Shown: positions 1-8,250 of the stretch, one piece after another
How positions within the stretch are numbered: position 1 is the first letter of the stretch
Layout of the letters: the number at the start of each line of letters is the position of its first letter
Source: Lysobacteraceae bacterium
GTDB lineage: Bacteria > Pseudomonadota > Gammaproteobacteria > Xanthomonadales > Xanthomonadaceae
Assembly: GCA_016789405.1 (NCBI GenBank)
Contig: JAEUPQ010000017.1
Coordinates: forward strand, 1 to 64,000
DNA length: 64,000 bases
Direction: 5' to 3'
Position numbers and translations under genes: made by a program
The notes under the pieces: generated by a model
What the model was told of the DNA's origin: nothing
Seen by the model: the letters and a program-made list of their open reading frames with translations, nothing else
The model's database searches: none

Positions 1-310
1 TCCTTGCACCGACATGCGCCAGACAAAGCCCACACTGAAGGCTAAAAGCGCGTAAGCCTTGCGATACCAGAAACCTACCGAACGAGAGCTGTCAGACAAG
101 AAGGGCTAGTGCGGTCTTCCCACACTAAAATCCGGATACCCTTTTCTTTTGGCGATGCCGGTCTCGTGAGCCGGACCTCGCAGGCCCCGATGCAGGCCCG
201 TCCATCCGCCGGCCGCAGAAAACATCCGCAGCCGATGTCCGTTTCCGGACCGCGATGCCCGTTCGCAGGCCGACACGGGGCATCCGCCCCTGCTGACGAG
301 GCATGCGCAC
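1..310. other. Non-coding leader region before the first gene
   Basis: No convincing gene is seen here. The open frames on both strands look like GC-driven shadows without ribosome binding sites. The stretch presumably carries the promoter and 5' UTR of the outer-membrane protein gene starting at 311; a GAGG sits about 11 bases before that ATG. No clear -35/-10 pair was found. Confidence 0.4.
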
Positions 311-1108
311 ATGGAACTGACATCACATCCGCTGGCGACGCTGTCGCTGATCGCCCTGCTGGCCGCACCTGCCGGCGCCTGGGCCGAGGATCGCAGCTGG
401 AGCGGCTTCCACATCGGCGTGGACGCCGGGCAGACGCGAGGCACGTCCGAATCGAGCGCCCAGACGGGCGGTCTCTGGACGGGCGACGTCGCGGCACCGC
501 ACGTCGCGCGTACGTTGAGTAGTCGCGACAGCCCGTCGGCCGTCGGTCCGGGCATCCGCTTCGGCTATGACCACCAGTTCGCCAATCGCTGGGTCCTCGG
601 CGTCGAGGCCGACTACCGCCAGACGGACATGGACGAATCGACCCAGCGTTCGGCGACGATCGATATCGGTGGCGGCACGATGGCGACGGTGCGCACGACC
701 ACCTCCACCGCGATCGATCGCGCCTATTCGGTCCGCCCCCGTGTCGGCTACGCCGCCGGCAACCTGCTGTGGTACGCCACGGCAGGCTACGCGCGCAGCA
801 ACGGCGACGTGCGCTCCGCCTACACCTTCGAAGTGGCGTCGCTGTCCTCGCGCTTCAGCAAAGCGGGCGGCGCGTCCATCGCTTCCAGCGGCCTGGTCTG
901 GGGCCTCGGACTGGAATGGCGTTTCGCCGAACACTGGAACGCCGGCCTGCGCTACACCCGTGCCGAGGGCGGAAGCGCCACCTACCGTCCGGTCACGACC
1001 AGCCGCGAAGGCCTCTACACCCTCGTCCCCACGGACGACGCCACTGAAACCGTGCGCCGTCGCGTCGACTACGACGACATCGCTCTGTCGGTCAGCTACC
1101 GATTCTGA
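311..1108 (+). CDS. Outer-membrane beta-barrel protein, opacity/immunogenic type
   Basis: A 265-residue protein with a Sec signal peptide (hydrophobic LSLIALLAAPAGAWA, cleavage probably before EDRSW) and a mature part that begins WSGFHIGVDAG. That Trp-x-Gly-Phe-x-x-Gly opening, the alternating aromatic/small residues and the terminal ALSVSYRF ending in Phe are typical of small OmpA-like or Omp25/31-like barrels inserted by the BAM complex. Function is unknown. The protein at 54524-55375 opens with the same pattern ([12 protein letters not shown]) and also ends in Phe, so the two are probably paralogues. It is alone on its strand, with a hairpin about 140 bases downstream. The family assignment is good; ligand and role cannot be read. 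Confidence 0.75.
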   Translation: MELTSHPLATLSLIALLAAPAGAWAEDRSWSGFHIGVDAGQTRGTSESSAQTGGLWTGDVAAPHVARTLSSRDSPSAVGPGIRFGYDHQFANRWVLGVEADYRQTDMDESTQRSATIDIGGGTMATVRTTTSTAIDRAYSVRPRVGYAAGNLLWYATAGYARSNGDVRSAYTFEVASLSSRFSKAGGASIASSGLVWGLGLEWRFAEHWNAGLRYTRAEGGSATYRPVTTSREGLYTLVPTDDATETVRRRVDYDDIALSVSYRF

Positions 1109-1245
1109 AAGGGCATTCCCCGAGCGGCACTCCCCGGGCGGCATCGGATCGAAGCGGAATGCCGCCAAGCCTCCAGGCGCATCGCGCCACGCCTGCCGGC
1201 GAGGGTTGGCCACGTCTCCCGACTCGTGCTGCTTTGCTCAGGGCT

Positions 1246-1273
1246 CGCCAGCAGGATCGACCTCCTGCTGGCG
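1246..1273. terminator. Hairpin between convergent genes
   Basis: A perfect 11-bp inverted repeat (CGCCAGCAGGA / TCCTGCTGGCG) with a 6-base loop lies between the convergent barrel gene and the first effector gene. It has no long T-run, so it may be a bidirectional terminator or an mRNA-stabilising hairpin. Confidence 0.5.
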
Positions 1274-1311
1274 CAAGGGCCGCCGCCGCGATTGCCGCGA
1301 CGCCGCGGAAC

Positions 1312-2238
1312 TCAGCTCATGCGCGGGCTGCTGCGCCCGGGCTCGTCGATGCTGCGCGATGCCACCTGTTCCTGCGCCTGCTGGCGGTTGAGCGTGTCCA
1401 GCCGCTGGAGGTTGTCTGCCAGTGGTTGCTGCGCGGCGGCAAGCTTGTCGACGTGCGGGCGCATCACGTCCTGATCGTTGCCCGGATTAGTCCAGACCGC
1501 GAACAGGTTGCCGTTGGTCCGGCTGGCATGGACCTCCTGAATCTCGGGCAGCGGTGGCGCGTGCATTCTTGCCTGCACCGCCAACGCACCGGCGATGCGC
1601 GCTTTCTCTTCCTGGGTCTGGTAGCCGCCTGCCTCGGGGCCGATCCGATCGAGGCCGGCCAATGCCTGCCGGAACAGCGGATCCTGCTCCGCAGCGGCGG
1701 CATGGCGGGATTCCGACGGCGGGTCCACGGCGCTGAAGGTGCGCCCGGAATTGCCCAGCCCCGGCACCTGCGGCTGGATGTTCGGATCCAGCGTACGACC
1801 GGAGGCGGGTGCCCAATGCCCCGTGAAGCCATCTTGCTGCGGCTGCGGCAGGTTCACGCTGCGCACCACGCTGTCGGCCAGCGTGTTCGAGTTCTGCAGC
1901 AATGGGTCGTACGGGAAGCGGTCGTCCTTGCTCTGCGCATCGGCCACCATCCGCTGCCAGGTCTGCGACAGGTCGGGGCCGGTCGCGATCAGCTCGCGAT
2001 GCTGGCGCTGTCCCGTCGCGTTCGGATTGTCGGGGTGATCCGGGTTCGATGCGTCGAAGGGCAGGTTGGTCTCGACCTGGATACGGCCGTAGGGCAGGCC
2101 GGGCTCCGGGTTGCCGGTCCAGCCGCTGATGGTGTGCTGGTTACCCTGGTTGTCGGTGTAGATCAGGTACTTGTGATGGTAATCCTTGCCCAGCGCCGAC
2201 CCGATGTTGCGGTAGCCGACTTCGATGCGCTCGTCCAT
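1312..2238 (-). CDS. Predicted X-T4SS effector with C-terminal XVIPCD
   Basis: 308 residues with no signal peptide. Residues about 184-308 match the pattern of the Xanthomonas VirD4-interacting C-terminal domain (XVIPCD): a DPLFRQALAGLDRIG block, AGALAVQARMH, a NLFAVWT strand, then a PHVDKLAAAQQPLADNLQRL helix and a Gln-rich tail. In the known family this domain recruits toxins to the antibacterial type IV secretion system. The N-terminal 180 residues (including the segment YHHKYLIYTDNQG) are not recognised, so the toxic activity is unknown. A GAGGA Shine-Dalgarno lies about 8 bases before the ATG. The gene follows a lipoprotein gene by only 10 bases, the usual immunity-then-effector order. 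Assignment rests on the C-terminal pattern and context. Confidence 0.7.
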   Translation of the reverse strand: MDERIEVGYRNIGSALGKDYHHKYLIYTDNQGNQHTISGWTGNPEPGLPYGRIQVETNLPFDASNPDHPDNPNATGQRQHRELIATGPDLSQTWQRMVADAQSKDDRFPYDPLLQNSNTLADSVVRSVNLPQPQQDGFTGHWAPASGRTLDPNIQPQVPGLGNSGRTFSAVDPPSESRHAAAAEQDPLFRQALAGLDRIGPEAGGYQTQEEKARIAGALAVQARMHAPPLPEIQEVHASRTNGNLFAVWTNPGNDQDVMRPHVDKLAAAQQPLADNLQRLDTLNRQQAQEQVASRSIDEPGRSSPRMS

Positions 2239-2248
2239 GGCCGCGTCC

Positions 2249-2683
2249 TCACTGGTTCTTCAGATGCAGTGCCTTCAGCCCGGACAGCTTGCCGTCGGGG
2301 TCGAAGGAAAAGGTCATCACGATCGATCGCGCATCGGGATCGAGCATCGCCTGGCCCTTGTTGTCGCGCACGACCAGCTTGCCCGGGGTGTCCTCGACGA
2401 TCTTCGAGGTGTCCGAGGCCCGGAACGAAGCGACGACGGCCGACTTGTCCGTGCCCAGCGGCAGGTGCCTGAGCACCAGCTCGCTGACGTCGAGCTGCTC
2501 GAAACGAACGGGTTTGCGTGACGCGTAGATTTCTTCCAGCATGGCGCCGACTCCTTGTTTCGTGATCGTGTTGTTCGCCGTGGCGCCGCGCGACGACTCG
2601 GCACTCGCGCATGAAGACAGCGATGCGCCGGCAATGAGGGCGGTCAGGCACAGCGACCAGCCGGTCAGTCTTCCTCGTGACAT
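2249..2683 (-). CDS. Lipoprotein, putative immunity protein of the adjacent effector
   Basis: 144 residues starting at the ATG preceded by GGGAG; an in-frame ATG at 2701 lacks a ribosome binding site. The N-terminus has Arg, a hydrophobic core and the lipobox LSSC followed by Ala-Ser, so it should be a lipid-anchored periplasmic protein. The mature part is not recognised; it contains LVLRHLPLGTDKSAVVASF and ends in a short beta-rich segment. It is 10 bases upstream of the XVIPCD gene. X-T4SS immunity proteins are commonly periplasmic lipoproteins encoded immediately upstream of their toxin, so an immunity role is inferred from position and localisation only. Confidence 0.6.
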   Translation of the reverse strand: MSRGRLTGWSLCLTALIAGASLSSCASAESSRGATANNTITKQGVGAMLEEIYASRKPVRFEQLDVSELVLRHLPLGTDKSAVVASFRASDTSKIVEDTPGKLVVRDNKGQAMLDPDARSIVMTFSFDPDGKLSGLKALHLKNQ

Positions 2684-2997
2684 CGCATGCTCCCGTGACA
2701 TCCATGGCGTATGGCTCGAGACCGGGGCGTCTTTGCGAGAGGCCGGCCTGCGGCAGAGGGTAGCGCTTCGATGCGAGACCTGTCAGCGCCGCTGGGCGGA
2801 AAATCGGCCGGTTTCCTGAACGGGCGTGCTGCCGAACCGATCACCCCGGCGTCTGTGGCCTCGCCTGTGGTCGATCGGCGACCGCATCGACTCGTGGTGC
2901 GAGCGGGATCGCGCAACGTAATCTTGCGAAGTCGTCGGCTGGCTGATGGCGTGCGGCGCGGCGCATGCCGGCCACGATGATTCGAGGAGACGTGTTG

Positions 2998-3792
2998 ATG
3001 CGTGCGCACCTGCTGTCGTTGTCGCTCATGCTGTGGCCGTGCATCGCACTCGCAGGCGACGGCTTCGTCTGGCCGCAGGGCCGCAAGGCGGCGGTGAGCC
3101 TGGCCTACGACGATGCCTTGCCTTCGCATCTGGACACCGCCATTCCTGCCCTGGATCGACATGGACTGAAAGGAAGCTTCTACCTGCAGCTGTCGCGCGA
3201 CACCGTGTGGACGCGCATCGAAGACTGGAGGGCAGCGGCCCGCAACGGCCACGAACTGGGCAACCACAGCCTGTTCCATCAATGCTCGGGTCGCGGACCC
3301 GGGCGCGAGTGGGTGGCGGCGGCGCAGGATCTCGACGCGACCACGGTCGCGCAGATGGCGGCGCAGGTGGAATTCGCAGACGCGCTGCTGGCGCAGATCG
3401 ACGGAGCCCGGCCGCGCAGCTTCACCGTGCCCTGCGGCGATCGCCAAGCGGTGGATGGCGATTACGTGGCCGCCATTGCAGCGCGCTTCATCGGCATCAA
3501 GGTGCCTGGCGACGCCGTGGTGGCGGACATGGCTGCGCTGGATCCCGCAGGTGTCCCGGTGCTGGCACCCGAAGGCCTGAGCGGCGCGCAGCTGATCGCA
3601 ATGGTGGAAGAGGCCGGCGGCAAAGGCACGATGGTGAACCTCACCTTCCACGGTATCGGCGGCGACTACCTGCAGACTTCGAGCGAGGCCCACGACGAAC
3701 TGCTGGCCTGGCTGGACGCGCATCGCGACGAATACTGGGTCGCGACATTCGGGGACATCATGCAGTGGGTGCGCGAGCGGCGGGCCGAGTGA
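2998..3792 (+). CDS. Secreted polysaccharide deacetylase-like protein
   Basis: 264 residues. The ATG at 2998 is chosen because GAGGAGA lies 8 bases upstream and the product then begins with a clear Sec signal peptide (MRAHLLSLSLMLWPCIALAG). The mature protein has a NodB-like layout: AVSLAYDDAL supplies the Asp-Asp motif, LKGSFYL follows, and GHELGNHSLFH carries the metal-binding His pair. NodB-fold enzymes are metal-dependent N- or O-deacetylases of polysaccharides such as chitin, PNAG or peptidoglycan. The substrate cannot be told. The gene is alone and followed by a lipoprotein gene 135 bases downstream on the same strand. Confidence 0.75.
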   Translation: MRAHLLSLSLMLWPCIALAGDGFVWPQGRKAAVSLAYDDALPSHLDTAIPALDRHGLKGSFYLQLSRDTVWTRIEDWRAAARNGHELGNHSLFHQCSGRGPGREWVAAAQDLDATTVAQMAAQVEFADALLAQIDGARPRSFTVPCGDRQAVDGDYVAAIAARFIGIKVPGDAVVADMAALDPAGVPVLAPEGLSGAQLIAMVEEAGGKGTMVNLTFHGIGGDYLQTSSEAHDELLAWLDAHRDEYWVATFGDIMQWVRERRAE

Positions 3793-3927
3793 GGCCGAGC
3801 ATGCATTCGCAGGACTTGCGCAACGGCACGCAGGCGTGGGTGCATGGCGGGTTGTGCGCATGTTCGTTTTGGCATCATCGGCAGCGCGGCATCCGCCGCA
3901 AGGCCTGCGCGGCCAAGGGGATACCAC

Positions 3928-4443
3928 ATGCATCGCCACAACATTCGTCATGCCGGCGTCGCCGGCTCGTCCGCCGGCACGATCGCGAAGTGCCTGGTCG
4001 CCGTTTCGCTCGCGCTGTGCGCTGCGGCGTGCACGGATTCCTCGTCCTCCGGCGCTGCCGAAACTGCTCCGGGCGCGCCTCCTGCCGCTGCTGCGTCGTC
4101 CGCCCCGGCCGAGCATCCCGTGCCGGCCGGCGAGCCGCCTGCGGATGTGGTGCGGGACCTGATCTTCGAGGAATACGCCGAGCTGGAGAAAGCCGGCCCC
4201 ATGCCGGTGACCGTGAGTGCCAGCGGTCAGCCGCTCAAGCTGCGCGCCAAGCTGTTCGATGCGCGCAAGGAGGACTGCCGCCCGCAGCCGCAGCAGCCGC
4301 CCGGACATTTCGAGTGCACCCTCACGATCAAGCTCAGCCTCACCGGCGACGGCAGCGATCCCGCGCGTGAAGAGCCTTCCGAGCAGGGCGCGCGCCTGGG
4401 CGTGAAGTGGGATGCGGCTGCAGGGCGGTGGATCCGGGGGTAG
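3928..4443 (+). CDS. Hypothetical Ala/Pro-rich lipoprotein
   Basis: 171 residues, with AAGGGGAT placed 7 bases before the ATG. The N-terminal hydrophobic stretch VAVSLALCAAAC followed by Thr-Asp-Ser suggests signal peptidase II processing at the second Cys, although the lipobox is not canonical. A flexible Ala/Pro/Ser linker of about 40 residues follows, then a small domain containing VVRDLIFEEYAELEKAGPMP and a Cys-containing strand HFECTLTIKLSL. The domain is not recognised. It lies between the secreted deacetylase and the DUF4253 gene, all on the plus strand but too far apart to assert an operon. Confidence 0.6.
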   Translation: MHRHNIRHAGVAGSSAGTIAKCLVAVSLALCAAACTDSSSSGAAETAPGAPPAAAASSAPAEHPVPAGEPPADVVRDLIFEEYAELEKAGPMPVTVSASGQPLKLRAKLFDARKEDCRPQPQQPPGHFECTLTIKLSLTGDGSDPAREEPSEQGARLGVKWDAAAGRWIRG

Positions 4444-4533
4444 GCGCTGAGGGGGCGGGCGCACCGCGTCACCCCTCAGCGCAGTTCGCATCTTCGATAA
4501 TTCGCACACCTCAGGCATCCCAGGGAATCCCGC

Positions 4534-5379
4534 ATGTCCGTCTACAGTTGTTCCGCTTCCGGTTGCGAACGCATGATCTCGAAGTCGATGTTCCCCGGTG
4601 GCAGTCCTGTCGCCCTTGCCAAGCCCGAGCAGTGGTCGCTGTTCGGCTTTTTCTGTGCGGCATGCAAGACGATGCTCTGCGACCGATGCGCGACCCGCAC
4701 GATCGGGGCCTGCGCTTGCGGCCAGCCGCTGTCGTTGACGATCAGGCCGCAGCCTCCCGAGACGGATGCGGGCGATGCCGCGGCGGCTGTCGCGACATCG
4801 GATGCGTCGAATGACCCGCGCGCGCAGGCGTTCGCCGCTGCGATCGCCGCGCAGGTCGGAGGCGAGGTCGTCGAATACAGCACGGTCGACTTCGGACGCG
4901 AGCGCAGGGCCGGCGCGCGAACCCTGCTGCTGGATCGCAACGGCCAACCGGAAGGAGAGCGGGGCATGGCCCTGGTGACGCATCTGCGCCGCATGGGCTT
5001 GCCGCCGGGGGTGCAGGTGTTCGCGAACACGCTTCGCAACCTGAGCGATGACGCCGGGCACCTTGGACGCGATCACGTGGTCTTCGTCGGGTCTGCGGAT
5101 GCGTTCGACATCATTCGCACCGCCGAAGTCGAACCCGCGAACCACGGGCTGGATGCGGAGGATGTCGCGAACCAGCTGATCCGGTGGCACGAACGATATG
5201 GCGTCGAAATCGTCGCCGCGGACACTGAGACCGTCGTCTTCCGCTTCCTGCGCCTGCCCGAGGACCTGGACGCACTCACGCAGGAGATCGTCGAGTTCTG
5301 TCCGGACCTGGAAGAAACCTTCGAGATGGAACCCGACGCGCTCGCCAAGTCGGCGTGGGTCTGGTTGTGGTGGGATTGA
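4534..5379 (+). CDS. Zinc-ribbon plus DUF4253-type protein
   Basis: 281 residues, no signal peptide, presumably cytosolic. The N-terminal 62 residues hold eight cysteines (C6, C11, C41, C44, C49, C52, C60, C62) arranged as CxxC and CxC pairs, suggesting one or two structural zinc sites. The C-terminal part (HERYGVEIVAADTETVVF, then FCPDLEETFEMEPDALAKS and the terminal VWLWWD) matches the DUF4253 pattern, whose members end in a cysteine-Pro-Asp segment and a Leu-Trp-Trp-Asp tail. The molecular function of DUF4253 is unknown. The two-domain arrangement is what is seen; any role is unassigned. Confidence 0.65.
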   Translation: MSVYSCSASGCERMISKSMFPGGSPVALAKPEQWSLFGFFCAACKTMLCDRCATRTIGACACGQPLSLTIRPQPPETDAGDAAAAVATSDASNDPRAQAFAAAIAAQVGGEVVEYSTVDFGRERRAGARTLLLDRNGQPEGERGMALVTHLRRMGLPPGVQVFANTLRNLSDDAGHLGRDHVVFVGSADAFDIIRTAEVEPANHGLDAEDVANQLIRWHERYGVEIVAADTETVVFRFLRLPEDLDALTQEIVEFCPDLEETFEMEPDALAKSAWVWLWWD

Positions 5380-5431
5380 GCGGTCGAGCGTGATCGATCA
5401 CATGACTGATCGCACGATCGATCATCGGATC

Positions 5432-5458
5432 GCAGGGCGGGTTGTGCACCCGCCCTGC
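5432..5458. repeat. GGGCGGGT hairpin, terminator or REP-like unit
   Basis: Perfect 11-bp inverted repeat GCAGGGCGGGT / ACCCGCCCTGC around TGTGC, between convergent genes. It is preceded by several GATCGATCA-type repeats at 5391-5431. The GGGCGGG core recurs at 8743-8761, so it may be a dispersed repeat reused as a terminator. Confidence 0.55.
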
Positions 5459-5480
5459 GGGTTGCGCATCGGCCGGATGG

Positions 5481-5681
5481 TCAGGGAATGACGCAGCCGA
5501 AATCGTAGGTGCATTGCAGGTATTCCTGCCTGCAGGCCGGGCGAGTGCCGCCATTCGCAATGCATTCGGCGAAGATCGCATCGCAGTACGCGCAGGGGTT
5601 GCCGCCGGCACCGGCGGAAAAGGGCATGGCTGCGGCCAGCGTGGTCGCGAATGCCAGGACGGCGAACAGGGTCGTTTTCAT
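5481..5681 (-). CDS. Small secreted six-cysteine protein
   Basis: 66 residues with a very strong ribosome binding site (GGAGGAG, 4-5 bases before the ATG) and a clear Sec signal peptide (MKTTLFAVLAFATTLAAAMP). The mature peptide of about 40 residues has six cysteines (residues 30, 33, 40, 50, 57, 63) in CxxC-x6-C-x9-C-x6-C-x5-C spacing, consistent with a disulfide-stabilised periplasmic or extracellular peptide. No family is recognised. It stands alone between the DUF4253 gene and the second effector operon, on the same strand as the effectors. The gene is well supported; the function is unknown. Confidence 0.7.
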   Translation of the reverse strand: MKTTLFAVLAFATTLAAAMPFSAGAGGNPCAYCDAIFAECIANGGTRPACRQEYLQCTYDFGCVIP

Positions 5682-5922
5682 CGTACTCCTCCATAAGAAC
5701 GTGATGATCGGGGCGGATTCTCCGCCATGGTGCGCGCGATGCGTGACCGGGCTGCTGGCGCGACACCGCATCCTGCATGGGCGCCGGACCATCATCCGGT
5801 CGCCATCCTGTGCCGTCCGTGTGCGTCCTCACGGTTCGCATGCCTTGGATCGACGACAGCGTCGGTTTTCGCGATCGTTCGGGCGGGTGCGATGGGAGAT
5901 GAACGCCTCGCCTTGCTTGTTA

Positions 5923-7494
5923 CTACACCCTCGGACCTCTCGGCGATGGGTCATCCTGCGTGGGCGCGTTCTGCGTCAGGTTCTGCGCTTGCGACAACTG
6001 GATCTGCTGATTCAGTTGGCCGACGCCCTCGCTGCTCTTGACCAAGGGCTTTCCAACCAGTTCGCCGACGTTGCCTACAGCCGTCCGCGCCCACTCTGCG
6101 GACGGGTTCACGGTGTCGGTCATGCCGACGAGACGGCCATCCTCGAAAAATTTCGCGGAACCGATACTGGTCAAGCCGCGCGCGAGCGCCTGTTCGGTCA
6201 ATCCGCCCGCCAGCTGGCTGCTGAGCGAATCCGGCGTGCGTCCGAGTTCGCGGTCGCGTTCGTGGACGACCTTCAAGAGTGCCGAATACATGGCGTGGTT
6301 CGGATGTGCGGGACTGTCCAGAAGGATGGCTGCAGGTTGTGGATTGTCTCGTGCGGGCGCTGGTGCGTCATGATCGATCGTGCCTTGGGGTTCCTCGCGA
6401 GGCGGCATGGGATATCTGCCCGGAACCATGTAGTCCTGCTGGTCGATCTGGCGCGGTGGCGGGTCGATCTGCTGATACGTCCAGCCATTCGCAGTCAGCT
6501 GGCGATCCGTGCCGTCGGGCCCGCGCACCGTCAATTCGCCCTGCCTGTTGAGCTCCGTGCGCGAAATCTCTTCACGCGCAAGCGCATTGATGCCTTGAAT
6601 GACCACCGGTCTCGCTGCAGCCTGTTCATCGATGGTGGCGACAATACGCTCGCCTGCTGCGGGGTTTCGCATCATGGCGTCGAACAGCTGCACCGAAGGG
6701 TTGGTGTTGAAGCCCTGCGTCATTCCGACATTGCCATTGGCATGCACCTGCTCTCGCCACAAACGGCTCAGCTGTCCATCGCCAGTTTCCAGTTGGTTCA
6801 TCAGGCGGACGCCGGACAGTGCCGCGTCACGACCGGAAAGAATGGCTGCGGTCGCTGCGGTGTTCAGCCCGCGCACGCCTTGGTCACCTATCCAGGCATA
6901 GGTCTGGTCGGCGGTCATCTCCTGTTGTTGCTGCTGCAGATGGCGGAGCAATTGACCGCCGCGATTCTCGTTCTGGTTGAACAGCTTGCTGGTCAAGGTC
7001 ACGATTTCCGCAGCCTCTTGTGGATCACGAGCGCTCAGCCGCTGCAGCCAGGGGATTTCCGAGAGCGGTTCACCGACGTTCGTCCATTTCCGGTCGATCT
7101 GTTCACGGTTGAGGCTGTCCACGAACTCGCGTCCGGAGTCTGAGCGGAGGTACGCATTCATGCGCGACTGCTCGTCAGCCGTCAGCGCGTTGCCAACTTG
7201 TCCACGTGTCTGCAGGCGAGTGGATAGCGACTCGATTTCTTGTTCCGTGAATCGTTGGCTGGGTTGCGCCCATGCCTGATAGCCGTCGAGCATCGGTTCG
7301 ACCTTGTGCCCACGACTAGGCTGTCCGAAGTCCCATTGCACGACGCCTACGGACCAACCCGAATTGCCGGTGCTGTGCACAAGGCCATACGCCGGGTAAG
7401 TACCGACCTCGCTCGCCCTTCCGATCGCGTTATAGGCGATGGCCTCGTAAGTGCGGCGCTCCAACGGGTTGTAGACGTACACGGGTTCGGTCAT
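5923..7494 (-). CDS. Predicted X-T4SS effector, probable peptidoglycan hydrolase, with XVIPCD
   Basis: 523 residues, no signal peptide. Residues about 390-523 are a clear XVIPCD: ILLDSPAHPNHAMYSALLKV, LGRTPDSLSSQLAGGL, the aligned TSIGSAKFFEDGRLVG strand and a Gln-rich tail (QLNQQIQLSQAQ). The N-terminal region (residues about 1-330) has a lysozyme-like opening with AYNAIGRASEVGTYPAYGL and NSGWSVGVVQWDFGQ, and is mostly helical. Together with the LprI/DUF1311-type partner immediately upstream this points to a peptidoglycan-degrading toxin delivered to the periplasm of rival bacteria. The start codon overlaps the stop of the partner gene (ATGA), so the two are translationally coupled. The enzymatic class is inferred, not proven by recognisable catalytic residues. 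Confidence 0.8.
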   Translation of the reverse strand: MTEPVYVYNPLERRTYEAIAYNAIGRASEVGTYPAYGLVHSTGNSGWSVGVVQWDFGQPSRGHKVEPMLDGYQAWAQPSQRFTEQEIESLSTRLQTRGQVGNALTADEQSRMNAYLRSDSGREFVDSLNREQIDRKWTNVGEPLSEIPWLQRLSARDPQEAAEIVTLTSKLFNQNENRGGQLLRHLQQQQQEMTADQTYAWIGDQGVRGLNTAATAAILSGRDAALSGVRLMNQLETGDGQLSRLWREQVHANGNVGMTQGFNTNPSVQLFDAMMRNPAAGERIVATIDEQAAARPVVIQGINALAREEISRTELNRQGELTVRGPDGTDRQLTANGWTYQQIDPPPRQIDQQDYMVPGRYPMPPREEPQGTIDHDAPAPARDNPQPAAILLDSPAHPNHAMYSALLKVVHERDRELGRTPDSLSSQLAGGLTEQALARGLTSIGSAKFFEDGRLVGMTDTVNPSAEWARTAVGNVGELVGKPLVKSSEGVGQLNQQIQLSQAQNLTQNAPTQDDPSPRGPRV

Positions 7495-8072
7495 GGCTGT
7501 TCGCCTTCCATGCGCGCGGGGGCATAAAGCGTCGTCAGTTCATCGATCCGAGCCCGGGTCATCCGCACGCGGCATGCCTCGGCCAGATGTTCCGAAAGAT
7601 CGCGCGACATGCCCTGTGCGAAGGGTTCCAGGGAACATTGCGCTTCGCGGTATGCGTGCCACGCACGATTCGCCTCGCGCGCGGCGGCCTCCAGATCGTT
7701 CAGGTAGGCGGCATCGCCGTCGGCGTAGGAAGCATAGGCCTTTCGGGCAGAGGCGATTGACGACTGTTCGACCTCCGCAAGTTGCCGCTCCGCGAGATGC
7801 ATCTCGCGGTATGGCTTGCACCGCATGGGATGCGTGCGCTCGCAGTCGTCGATCGATGCCTGATCCTGCTTGCTGTAACAGACGCGCTTGTCGATCAGCG
7901 ACGCGAGGCCATCGCAGTCCTGTGGCGCGTCATTGGCAGGCGGCTGTGCCGGTTTCTGACTAGAGCCTGTGACGGCAATACGATGAGGCGAGTCGTTTCC
8001 GGCGCATCCTGACATCGGCGCCGCGAGTGCGAGCAGGAAGAGGGGAGTGCGAAGAAGCATTGGGCACGTCAT
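7491..8072 (-). CDS. LprI/DUF1311-type lipoprotein, putative lysozyme-inhibitor immunity protein
   Basis: 193 residues from the ATG preceded by AAGGGA. The signal peptide ends in the lipobox MSGC, so a lipid-anchored periplasmic protein is expected. The mature part has paired cysteines (CDGLASLIDKRVC, CERTHPMRC) and the long helix AYLNDLEAAAREANRAWHAY followed by REAQC and ending CRVRMTRARIDEL, which is the DUF1311/LprI arrangement. LprI-type proteins are known lysozyme inhibitors, and DUF1311 lipoproteins are recurrent immunity proteins beside X-T4SS peptidoglycan-hydrolase effectors. It overlaps the effector start by 4 bases. Role: to protect the producer's own cell wall. Confidence 0.8.
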   Translation of the reverse strand: MTCPMLLRTPLFLLALAAPMSGCAGNDSPHRIAVTGSSQKPAQPPANDAPQDCDGLASLIDKRVCYSKQDQASIDDCERTHPMRCKPYREMHLAERQLAEVEQSSIASARKAYASYADGDAAYLNDLEAAAREANRAWHAYREAQCSLEPFAQGMSRDLSEHLAEACRVRMTRARIDELTTLYAPARMEGEQP

Positions 8073-8250
8073 GGGCGATCCCTTGTTCGACAATACGTAT
8101 CCGTCCGGCTGTTCAGGAGGGATGTTCGGCGCGAGCGTGCATGGTAGCGCGCGCCCGGGAGGGCAGGGCGGGGCACGGCTCCTGTGCGTTCTGTCAGGTT
8201 GACCGTCCTCACATGCATGCGTAGAGTCGCTGGCGGTGCTCAACACACCT

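Noticed and set aside
109-522. Plus-strand open frame of 137 codons overlapping the first barrel gene
   Set aside because: No ribosome binding site, arginine-rich shadow-like composition, and it overlaps the better supported gene at 311.
2665-5190. Minus-strand open frame of 841 codons
   Set aside because: Runs opposite the deacetylase, the lipoprotein and most of the DUF4253 gene, all with ribosome binding sites and recognisable features; it has none.
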